Shown here: piece after piece, positions 1-26,900 of the stretch
Layout: every line of letters starts with the position of its first letter
How positions within the stretch are numbered: position 1 is the first letter of the stretch
Program-made: the position numbers and the translations under genes
Notes under the pieces: generated by a model
Database searches by the model: none
What the model was told of the DNA's origin: nothing
The model's input: the letters and a program-made list of their open reading frames with translations, nothing else
Origin: Lingula anatina
Lineage: Eukaryota > Brachiopoda > Lingulata > Lingulida > Lingulidae
Assembly: GCF_001039355.2 (NCBI RefSeq)
Contig: NW_019776079.1
Span: 259,692 to 323,691 of the forward strand
DNA length: 64,000 nucleotides
Direction: 5' to 3'

Positions 1-15495
<15,495 letters not shown>

Positions 15496-15517
15496 GACTA
15501 TATTTTCTCTTCTTACT

Positions 15518-16802
15518 TTAACAGTTGTCTGTATCAGTGCTAATCTCTATGTCTGGAATAATGAAAAAAGAACTTCAACTGAACAAACCAAAATATTGAC
15601 ATTCAACATGTAAAGTTTACATGTTAGGTGAAAAAAGAAAAACAATTCATTTTAAAGCAGTTTGCTAACTGTACCTTTCTAGTTGCACTGACAAATCTAA
15701 AAGGAAAGAAGACACCCATAGATAAGAAGTCATTCAAATCATCACCCCTAACTGAGAAAACGTTTCTGAAAAAAATATCTGTTCATTTTTTTAATCACAC
15801 ATACGCATACACAAAAAGTCAACCAATTTTTTATAATAAAATAATGTGATACAGGGGCAACTTAAATTCAGCCAGCTCAACAGAACATTACACCAAAAAG
15901 TTAGATTCAAGACTCATTAAGTAAAATATGACTTGATTCAATTATGCTACTGTCCTGGGCATTTACTGACAACAGGGCCAAAACAGGCAAGCCAAGAGTT
16001 AGTGGTCAGGAAGTTTCAATCATTAGCACTCCCATTTATGGTTTTTTGATATGTAGAATTAATTTGTTCTTATGCATCAAAGATATTGGTGCATATAGTT
16101 GAAAAATATTGGGCAGCTAGTGACCCACTTTATGTCCGGAACTTAAATTATTTTTGCTTAAATTGTAGTAACCCTCACTAAAGTGAGAAGTCCTTGTAAA
16201 AAGGATTCAAGACATCAGACCAGCATTAGGCTACCCTAAAAGTATATTGCAGCACAAAAAAAATTAATAATTAAACATGCTCTAGCACTCTGTTCTTTGT
16301 ACTTTGATAAAGGTGAGGATGGTTTTGTGTGGCTTAAAGGCATTAAAATCAAATGCGGTTCCATACGTGTCCGCGTCTACATGAACCACGAATGCTCGGT
16401 CGGATCCAACTCTGCATCTAATTATTACACTAGATAATTATATTGTAACCAGACCCTTTATTGCATTCAATTTATGCTGACTAATGGAATTAAGATCTTA
16501 TCAAAACTCATCACTGCTAAATCTTTTTTACTTTCAGTCCTTCACTCAGTGTCACGCATTTGCCTAGGACGATTCCCTGCAGACATTTCAAGTTTTTTAT
16601 TTGTATTATGAAATGTCCACAATATTTGTGCCACTGTAATAAAATTAACTTACTTTGTCCTGTAACATATCTGCTAACACGGTCCTTGTACAGCAAGCAC
16701 ACACTTTAATATGTTGACAGAAATGTTCTGTAATGTGGAACTGCCCTCTGGATACGTGCTTAGTACTAGTTTACGGCAAGAGGTGAAAGATAAGCAAGTA
16801 CC
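15518..16802. other. 5' intron of PIK3C2; no coding exon seen
   Basis: AT-rich sequence between the proposed noncoding first exon and the first coding exon of PIK3C2. Short open frames occur on both strands but lack splice context or any family resemblance. No transposon ends were recognised. Confidence 0.4.
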
Positions 16803-16960
16803 TACCACTGATAGCCACACAAAACGAGGCCGCGTTAAAGGACACGTCATGCTGTAAACTAAGTTCCTTGTTCCACCCTCAGTTTAAATAGATTCACCGC
16901 ACGGACGTGTCAAACAGAATACTCTACAATTAGTTGAAGATACTGTAAATCAATAAGGCA
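16803..16960. promoter_or_regulatory. Probable shared (bidirectional) promoter of PIK3C2 and NUCB with noncoding first exons
   Basis: On the minus strand a splice donor (GTAG/gtacttgc) lies at about 16802, so a noncoding PIK3C2 first exon could cover roughly 16803-16860. It would join an acceptor just upstream of the ATG exon near 15517. On the plus strand the NUCB ATG at 17964 directly follows an acceptor (tttcag at 17958-17963), so NUCB must also have an upstream noncoding exon. A candidate donor (cacc/gtgagt) lies near 16965. The two starts would be only ~100-200 bp apart. The exon ends are inferred from splice signals alone. Confidence 0.45.
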
Positions 16961-17963
16961 CCGTGAGTATTGTTTTCTGATAGAAACATGTTCTGATATA
17001 GCACATGTAATCAACGCCATATGTCGTGAAGCAGTTTCGCCGGCGACACTTTTGCCTCAATTATTGGAATTTACTTAGAATTATTGATAGGTCTTTATAC
17101 TGAATTGCACAACCATTAATACTTGAGATTTAATTTCTGTAAACTACAGTTTTATATCAGTTTTACAAAAGTAAACACTATTTTGCATTTGATCACTTTT
17201 ACCATATGTCTGTTATGTTATTGGAAGTTACTTCATTGCGTTGTTTGCCTTTATGTGGCGCAACCAAGACATATAAAATTCTGTATGTAGTGGAAATTGT
17301 GATGCTGATATCAAGTGAACACAAAATTGTTTTCCATGGTTCAGATTACAAAGCATGTTGAGAATGCTTATCATGATTACATAACTCTTTTGGGACTGTT
17401 AAATGGTTCAGTTATGCGATGATACAATGTATATAGACATACATGTATGTCTGTTCATGTGGGAATGCGAGTCCATTTTGCACATGTTTGCATCATGTAA
17501 TGATTCTTGAAATAACCAATATGGCACAGTTGAAACTTGCAGATATAGTGCTAAAACATGATATGACATTTCAGAATATCTCAACAAGCTAAACAGAAAT
17601 AATATGACATGCATATTTAGCAGCTAGTTTTTCCGTTTGTTCTGTTTGGTACTTGGTATTCATTTGAATTTCTTGGCTATCTCAACATTATCTTTGTTGC
17701 ATGTTGAAAGCTGTTTATACTTAGGAAATTTACTAATAATGCAGTCGTGAACACATCATCATTTTTCAAAGGGACATTGTTATGCAGAAAGCCTTTAAGT
17801 AGTCCTATCGTGTACAACATATGTCAAAATGAATAACCAGTTTGAACAAAATGAATACCTTTATATGGTTATACAATATAGGCATGAGCTGATACTTCAT
17901 GAGGAAAGTCATGTTGACAAAAATGTCTGGTAGCATGTAACATTATAGTTCATTTCGTTTCAG
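16961..17963. other. Proposed 5' intron of NUCB; nothing coding seen
   Basis: AT-rich stretch between the shared promoter and the NUCB ATG exon, ending in the acceptor at 17958-17963. No repeat or coding exon was recognised in it. Confidence 0.35.
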
Positions 17964-20900
17964 ATGCTGTCTTTAAATCTTTTAGCTGTATTAGTTATTG
18001 GTCTTCTGGTGCAGTTTATAGTCTGTCCTCCTGTACAGAAACAAGTAAAAGAAGAGGAACCAGTGGAAGGACCAGAAGAAGATGCCTTGGTGAGAATTTT
18101 TTTCATGATTAGGAAATCCACATCATTTCCATTTAGTATGGTCAAATTAATGTTTTAATAATTTTTATTTTCATTTTAGATTTTAATTTTTGGATTTTAA
18201 ATTACTATCACCAGCTTAGAGTTTTTCATTTTTTAAGAATTGTGTACAACATGATTTTTTTTTACTGAATTAGGTCTATGGGATTTAAATAAAGTTTTGG
18301 GTGTCATTTTGTGCAATAATTGTTTTTTAAAGTATTCCTTAAATTTTTTATATTAAATATACACACATTTTACAGCCAGAAAATTTAGAATATGAACGTT
18401 ACTTGAAAGAGGTAGTGGATGCCCTTGAGCAGGATGAAAATTTCCGTAAGAGACTAGAAAGTGCCAATGTGTCTGAAATCAAGGTAATATTTAGGTTTGG
18501 GAAACATCTGTTTTTCATCCATTGGGTGTGCTCAGATATGGATGTATATCAAGACAGTGTTCAGAGTGTATCTAATGTGGGATTATCATGAAAAAAGATA
18601 TTCCCTTTTTTCATTCTCACATTGACCTGTTCACAAAATGCATCCATGTCTGATATCTACGGTGTCAGAGAGCATGCACAAACTGTCATAACACCCTCTT
18701 TTTTCTACTAGGATTCTCTAGCATATAAGGCCTACCTTCTGGAGGTAATGGACGTGTTAAATACTGATGACCAATTTAGAAAGAAAATGGAAGAAGTGCA
18801 GGCTAAGGGAGGTTTTAATGAGGTGCGGGCTTTGAGATAATTAACAAATATTTTCAGAGTTTACAAAGAAGCAGACATGTAAGATGAAGGGAGCTTATAG
18901 AGGATTTTGGTATTATTTTCCTGATGTCCTCATCAACACTTTTTACTAGCCAGCTGTCACTATGTGTAGAGTTTCAAACTCATAGCTACCCAACAAACAT
19001 GTTTTGTAAAACCACTTTTCTGCACTTATTATGAAAATGTAATGGTAAAAAGAAGTGGCATACCTTTATGGCATTGGCAAAGAGAAAAGAAATATTCATG
19101 ATATCCAAAATCCTATATACTGTCTCTTAACATCTGGTGTTGGCTTTAACTCAACATTTTATATGATATTTGCACTCTGTGGTGTGATCGAATTTTAAAA
19201 CAGCAACATGGTTTAGGGTCACATAGCATATTGTTTAACCAAATACCCATTGTTCATAAAATCTGTGTGTTACTAAAATATTTCTCATTTTCTTCAGTCA
19301 ACATATGTTCTTAATTCTTGGGTGAATATGCAATATGCTAGTGTGAGTTAAGCATTCAGTTATGTGTGATTGAAGGGTTTGCAATGAATTCTTTATTAAT
19401 TGTGGGTGCTGCATGTATGTTTTCAAACTTTCCGCAGTTTTTGATAAAACAAAGATACCTATTTTGACTAAATATATAAATGTTTTGGTTCCTAAATTTG
19501 TTGACATATTTTTCTATAGTTAATGCCCTTCCTTAACCAGGGTAATTTACAAAACTGTAATTCAAATTAACTCTGCAATGTAACCTTCAAATTATAATTA
19601 ACCATTTCCTCATACATTGTGAGATCCACTTTGTCTTGATTTACTAGATATTTTTGTGTGAAAGATATTTGCTCTGTTGTGTCTTCATTTTAACGCATGT
19701 CAATGAAACAAGTTGTATTTCTGAGGAAGTAAATTTTCTTTTCAGAGTGGTGAAATAGCTAAACACCTGGACTTCGTACATCACAGTGTACGTACTAAAT
19801 TAGATGAAATCAAACGTCGAGAGATTGGGCGTCTAAAAGAAGCTCAACGTCTGCGCATGCGTGAAATGAATGGTAAACAAATCTTGCATAATGTTGTCTA
19901 TCATGGAGGTAGGCTATGCATGAACCTAATTTGTCACAACCCCACATAGCCCTGGCATTGAAGGTCCACTGTACCTACCAGTACCTTAGTACTTTCAAAG
20001 TTGCACTGCACTTAAAACTAATTAAAATATCCCATGTAGCAGTGGCAGTTAAGATCTATTTTAAAGAGTGTAGTCTTTTTCTGAAGGAGATTTACTTCAG
20101 TATTATTGTTGAAACTCTTATTGACACAAAGTCTTCACAAATCTTCCAACTTATGAAATGTCAAAAGAATTCAGTCACTTAACACGTGTAATGGCTGTTA
20201 CATGCTATTCCATTGAGTCATTTGATTGAAGTTGAGACAAAGTATTGGTAACAGTAAACTTCAGTGAAGGGCAATGTGAAGAGTGTAAAGATTGCAGTGT
20301 GATGACCGGACATTGACATCAGATCACAGTCTGGCTACAGTGAACCACCCACCTGTAATTTGCTTTGTCTAGATTAGGTTGCTTGCCTTTCCTCCTGTAA
20401 CTACAGTTAAGTATGCTTTTTATCTCCTACTTATATTTCTTTATCCTTCACTAAGCCGATCATATATGATGCTATTTAAGATGTTGTTTATAAATTATAT
20501 ATCAGCCATGGTTTATTTGATATAAATATATGAATTTCTAGTCTAATTTTTACTGTGATTTTTTCTATTACATATCACACTTAAGTTGAACCTATAACAT
20601 TACTTTTAATGATTAATTTTTTATTTATTTTTCACGAAAACGTATGATGGGCTTATTGGAAGGAAGATTTATTGTTTTGTTTATTAATGATAAGTTTATG
20701 GTTTGCTAGAAAGACATCTTCTTTTTAGTTAACCTGTCTTTTCACTGCCTTATATATCTTGTTACTGAATTATATTTTTTATGTTATTACTTTAATTTCA
20801 TCTTTATTTTACTTTTGCACCAAATAAAATATTGAACATGACTGAACAATTTAGGATGTATTTTGATATGTACAGAATAAAGCATGTCAGCTTTGTTACA

Positions 20901-23900
20901 GTAAAAGCTTTTTTAATCTGGAGTATGACTTGAGCTTCAAAATTGAGCTCTAAAAGTGATGCACTGTGCTTACTACGTATTATACTATATATACTACCAT
21001 TTAATATATTTATGATAATATCTATCCCATGTAATTGAATTTGGCTTCTCTTTTTACTGATTGTGTCAGAAAATAGTCTTGCAAACTAACTTTTTACTAA
21101 TTGTGTCAGAAAATAGTCTTGCAAACTAATCACTAACTGTAAAATCCTTAATTTTATCAAATGAAATAAGAAAAATTTAGAAATCCAAATTTTATAATCC
21201 TTTTTGCATTCGTAGAATGGTCATAAATTGATATAGATGAGCTCCAGTCATAAGTTTAGTTTTATTTGGTTTAATTTGATTCTTCATTTGAACTTTTTTG
21301 TTCATATCAATTTTTTGTTGGCCTGCTAACAGATTTGTAAAGCAAACAGTTAGAGCATAATTGTGCTCTCGGATGAATATGTCATGTCCAGTCATACACC
21401 TTATTGTTTGAATGTTCAGTAGTTTTACTAATCAGTCACATAAGAGAACTTGAATTAAGTAAAGCTGTTTCTTGGCAGATATATTTTTGAAATGAAAGGC
21501 ATGTTTTCTTTGTTCTATAATTGTTGAAATGTTCAATCAAGTGGCTACGATTAAGCATGTAATTTACTTTAGATAATAAATATTTTGGTTTATTGTTTTT
21601 TACTAATTTTATTTGTCTGTAATGAGAACCATGAGTAAAGAGACATCTGCATAACTGGTGGCTTTCTTAAGGATTATGTGGTATCAGCATGAGAGCTACA
21701 GTGTGCATATTAAAGAGTGCATCAGAAACTGCATGCTTTTATGCATGGAGTTCTGACTTAACATTATGCTTGTTTTATTTTTATCGTGTCCTCTTTAAAT
21801 ACTGCCAATCTGTTCATCTTATTCATAGCATTTCTTTCCTAAACAGATCAAAGCATTGCACAACAGTTCATGTGTCAAAGCGATTTATTGACCTACATAA
21901 ACTGAATGTGCCATGTAGCGTGTGACCTGTTTAATGTGCATTTTGTTTTCAGGGTCTGGGACTGCAAGATTTGGTAAAATTGTGCTGTACTTACATTAAA
22001 AACTGCTTTCAGTCATTTTATTGTGTTGTAGGTGTTGGCAAGGTAAATTTTGATGATAAAAAACATTTAGACCATGAAAATCCACACACCTTTGAAGTGG
22101 AAGATCTTGCCAAGTTGATCAAGCAGGTAAAGAACCATAGAAGTATGTTGTGTAGTAATAAATATCCATGTGCATTGATGATTGTGTATTTTTTCAATTT
22201 TCTTTTGGCTTTTAAGTTGAAATAGCTGTTGCTGATATCTAATGGCAGTGGAGAATAATGTAAGAATGTTATAAATGGTCTCTTTGAGTCCCCGTAAATA
22301 TTAATTTACCACACATTTTGTATTGCATTCACAGGCTACCACAGATTTAGAAGAAGCAGACAAGAAGAGAAAAGAGGATTTCAAGAAATATGAAATACAG
22401 AAAGAAGTTTTGGAGAGAGAAAAATTAAAAAATATGCCAGAAGAAGAGAGGAAAAAGGAAGAACAAAAAATAAAAGAGATGGAACAGAAACATAAGGAAC
22501 ATCCTAAAGTACATCATCCGGTAAGGAATTAAAATTGTAATACCAGTGATAAAGCATTTTTGGGAACTGATAAAGAAGATGCTATTATATTGACTGTAAC
22601 AATTTGGGAAATCTTGAATCCAAGCAAGACACTAAACTTAGATATGTCAAGCTTTTATATGTGGTGGTTTGCCTTTTGACTGAAGAGTGGGCATATTTTA
22701 TAGAACCAGTATTGTAAAGTGAAATCTCATTTCATGCCTTTTGGGAATTCAAAAAGTAAACCATTGATAATTCAAAAAAGGAATGAAATTTGTAAGAAAA
22801 ATTAACATTTCTCTGAATAAGAGTGCTGCAGTCATTAGTTGCAAACATAATTGAGTAACAAAATAGATAAGAATGTTTGAAAATTCTAGTTCATGGAATG
22901 AAGTTTCTTATTTTTTTGGTCATGACAGGGTAGCAAAGAACAGCTAAAAGAAGTTTGGGAAGAAGAGGATCACATGGATCCAAATGATTTTGACCCGGCA
23001 ACATTTTTCCACATGCATGGTAGGGCAATATTTGATATTAATGCCCAGAAAAAAATTCATGCATTTATGTTACACTTTGGGGTTTAACAGTGGATATGAA
23101 GTGTTTCAAAATCTTCATAATGATTATTCATTGACAAATTTGATGTCTAGCTATAAAGAAATGTAAAGTTCCATAGCTATGAACTTGTGTGACTTTAGCC
23201 TCTTAAATTTAAAATCTAGAAAGCACTGTGATGAATGTCTGTATTATAGAAAAGCAAGCTTTGCAGAATTGCAGTTGATATCTATAACATGATTTGAGGA
23301 TACTATGTTTACAACAGTAAGCAGCATTAATTAGAAAATGGACATTGAACTCCATGTAGAGCATCAGTGCAGATGATTGTAAAAGTTGGTAAAGGATATC
23401 ATTCAGATTAAATGAAATTAAGATATTTTCTTTGGATACAGCATTTTGATTGAAAAATTTGTTCACATTCATCAAAAATCTCTTAAGGATGTATTTACAT
23501 CAGTGGCCATAAGATTCTTTTGATTGTTTTCACTTGGTGCTGGAAACAGACTAAATAAGGACTTGTAAACTATGTAAACAATTTTGATGACATTTCAGAC
23601 ACTAATGGGGACGGTGTGCTGACACCTGATGAAGTGGAGGCACTTTTTCAAAAGGAGGTATACTGTGATTTTTGTGTTAGATTAAAGTGGGAAACAGTGT
23701 TAATCTTGTTTGTGTCAGATCATTATGACACTCACAATGCTACCACATTTGTTTTTTTTTATTATTATTATTGAAGGAAGGAACCTATATAAAATGCATG
23801 AAAATCTCCCAAAGAATTAGCTGCTTCACAAAATATAAATTTCTTAATTGATTAGAGCCTTATATCCTTTTTTAAGGAAAAGAATTTTTTTGTCACGTAA

Positions 23901-26900
23901 TGTTGTTGTTGGTAAATTTTATATCGTTTGTCAGGAGACATAAAGGCAAACAGAAACAGTTATGTTTTATTACCATTTCTTTATAGCTAGACAAAGTCTA
24001 TGACCCCAATGCCCCAGAGGATGACATGGTGGAGAGAGAGGAGGAGATGCAACGTATGAGAGAGCATGTCTACAAGGAGATTGATAAGAATAGGGATGCC
24101 ATGATTTCCATGGATGAGTTTCTTGACAGCACCAAGCAAGCAGAGTTTCAAAAAGATGAGGGGTGGAAGGTAACATAAGCGCCAAAATTAAAAATAACCA
24201 ACTGTGCTTTTAGTCAGTAGTCTGCCTTAGAGAAGGAGTTCCAATATAGAAAAATTACAGGCTTGAGTTTGTTGGATAGCACAATTTTCATTAAGTCAGG
24301 TATTCATAACTTGCGCTTTATTGTATGTATTTTGGTGAAATTAAGATTTGCCGCAATAAATGGCAATATATGTTTTTAGACACTAGATGAGCAGGAGCCA
24401 GAGTACTCACAGGAAGAGTTAGAACAGTTCCAGAGAGAGTATGAGGAACAGTTAGCAAGACATCATGCTCAACCAGGAGAAATCAATGTAAGTGATATAA
24501 AGCAGAGGTTTGCGCAGTGACATTCACTTTGACAATTTAAGGTGGGGTATGTTAGATACTTTAGTTAGGCGGCTAAGCCAAAAAATTGTGCAAAAGTTGA
24601 TAAAAGCATGAAACTTTCCACGATGAATGACCATTGGGTGTTTGTCAATTTTGGATCGGGGGGCAACTCCAAAATTCACAAGTACCCGGATGAGCAGCTT
24701 TCTTAAAATATGCTGACTCAGCATTTTATGTACATCCAAAATTCACGTAAACGAGCACTACCGGCGTTAATTATGATAACATGAATAAATTTGAGAAACG
24801 TACACTAACTGCTAACATCTATTACAGCAATGATGACGTCATGATGACGTCACTGGGTGATATTGCACAATACAAAATGACAAATATCGACTCACTCGCA
24901 TATGCCAAATAGTCGAACCCTGAAATGATATTTTCTGTTAACATTCATTACAGAAATGCATCCTTGAGGGCTAGAAAGGTTGAGTTGGCTTGGTTTCTAC
25001 TTCCGAGACTTTGAGCATTTTCAATATGGCCGTCAATTTTTAGAGAAAATAGAAAAACAACCAAGAGTTGACAGATATAATTTATTTGTGGCTATTATGA
25101 ACACATTTCCCGTCATAAGAACACAGTAGGATAAATGACGGCATACTAGCATGTTTCTGTTATTGAAAAATCAAAATGGCCGCCAACGCATACAGCAGAG
25201 GATGAAGTTTAGCAGTATAATCAGTCTATAACTTGTAAAATTAGTCTAATTAAAACTTTTTATGCCTTCGATTTTTCTGTTCATTTGGATTTTTAATTAG
25301 CCATGATCCTTACCTATCATTATCAGCTTGTTTGACACTCAAAAATAAAAGGAATGAAATGAAAAAAAAAAAGAAAGAAAGAAAAATTTTCAAAGGAGGG
25401 GAGGTATAAATAAAAATATTTAAAAAGTAGTATAAAAAATATTTTAAAAATCAATTACGGACTTATTTTGGCAATTTCTTTTTGGTGGGAGTCTGAACTG
25501 CTAGAGCACGTTTTAATGCAAAATGAACATTCAGTAGTCAGTTGTTACCATCTCAACCATGTGAATAAATTTTGCTCTTGCAGGGCTAGACATTAGCATA
25601 TTTCACTCAGTTGCGAATGAACGCATCCTAACCACCGGGTCTCCTGCTGACGATCTTCCACTAATGAGACCCTTGAACAAATATTCAAATTGCCTTCTCT
25701 TTTTGCTCGGATCAATAACTATCTCCCGCTGACGATCTTCTGCTGACGAAGTCCCTAAAACAAATATGAAAATTACCTTCTTGTCTCGCTCGGATCGCTA
25801 CCGATATTCCGCTGACGATATGAAAATTGCCTCTTCATCTCGTTTGGATCGCCAAAGTCTAAATGACATTTGCTACGGACGCCGTACAATGAACTCGTAC
25901 ACGTTTTCTGTGGGATTTTTATGACATCGTAAGTGGCTACGGGCAACGGCAATTACCTCTACAGTACAGGTTTGTGCCGTGTCTTGTCGCTAAAGCCTAG
26001 GTCCCAACTACGTTTTGGACGCACGGTATTTAGGTTCCTTGCGTCCTGCTAGGACGTAGCTAGATCGCACGTAGCAGCTGTTGATCATGTCGAAAAGTTT
26101 CTACGTGCTGTTTGCGTCCTCCAAAACTCGCAAGATGGACGTGCTCCTCACGCACGAACTCCCACGTTTTGCCCATTTTTTTTGGCCGTAGACCACACGT
26201 AGCAGCTCGTACGTTCGGTTGGGACATAGGCTCCACGCACGAGTTTCAGGACGTACGGTTTTTTTAGGTTCCTCTCGTCTGGCTGGGCCGTAGCTAGATC
26301 GCAGGGAAGAAATCAAGTAACTGGTGATTGTAATTAGTGCGCAAGAAGAAAGTGCGGGGACAGTACCTGAGAAGCTCAGCCTCCGCACGTCAGAAGTATC
26401 TCTGCGCCCGACGGGCTTTAGCACGTGTCCCGCATCGTGCACTACGTACGTTATGCGTACAAGGAGTACAGGCAACGCAAAGGCAACGCAAGTAGACGTA
26501 GGGCAGCCTTGGTTGTTGCTCGTCCTTTGGAAGGGAATCTAACGTGTTGAGATGTTTTGGGGGAGGTATAAAAACAGGTGCATGTTTGAGAAAGTCATTA
26601 TATCCGCATCAGTGTTCAAAGATGGTGAGCCCAATCATACTTTGCTTGTCCCCGATCCCCCTCTCCCCTCTTGCTCTTTGCTGTCTTTTTAGGCATTTTT
26701 ACAACTTGACATCAATTTTTTGGCCGTAGACCAAACATAGAAGCCCGTATGACCCAGACTAAAGGATATGTAGGGAAAATTCGCTTTGTCGGGTGAAAGT
26801 GATCATACCGAGTCTGTTCAGTCTCAGTGCAATTGCAGTACGCCTTCCGTGTGGCTTTTCTTGGAGATAGACACGATGTCGGGACATATTCCTAGGATTT

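Noticed and set aside
26101-26542. 124-residue minus-strand and 72-residue plus-strand frames in the GC-rich island
   Set aside because: GC-rich sequence rarely has stops; no recognisable domain, overlapping frames on both strands, and inside a transposable element.
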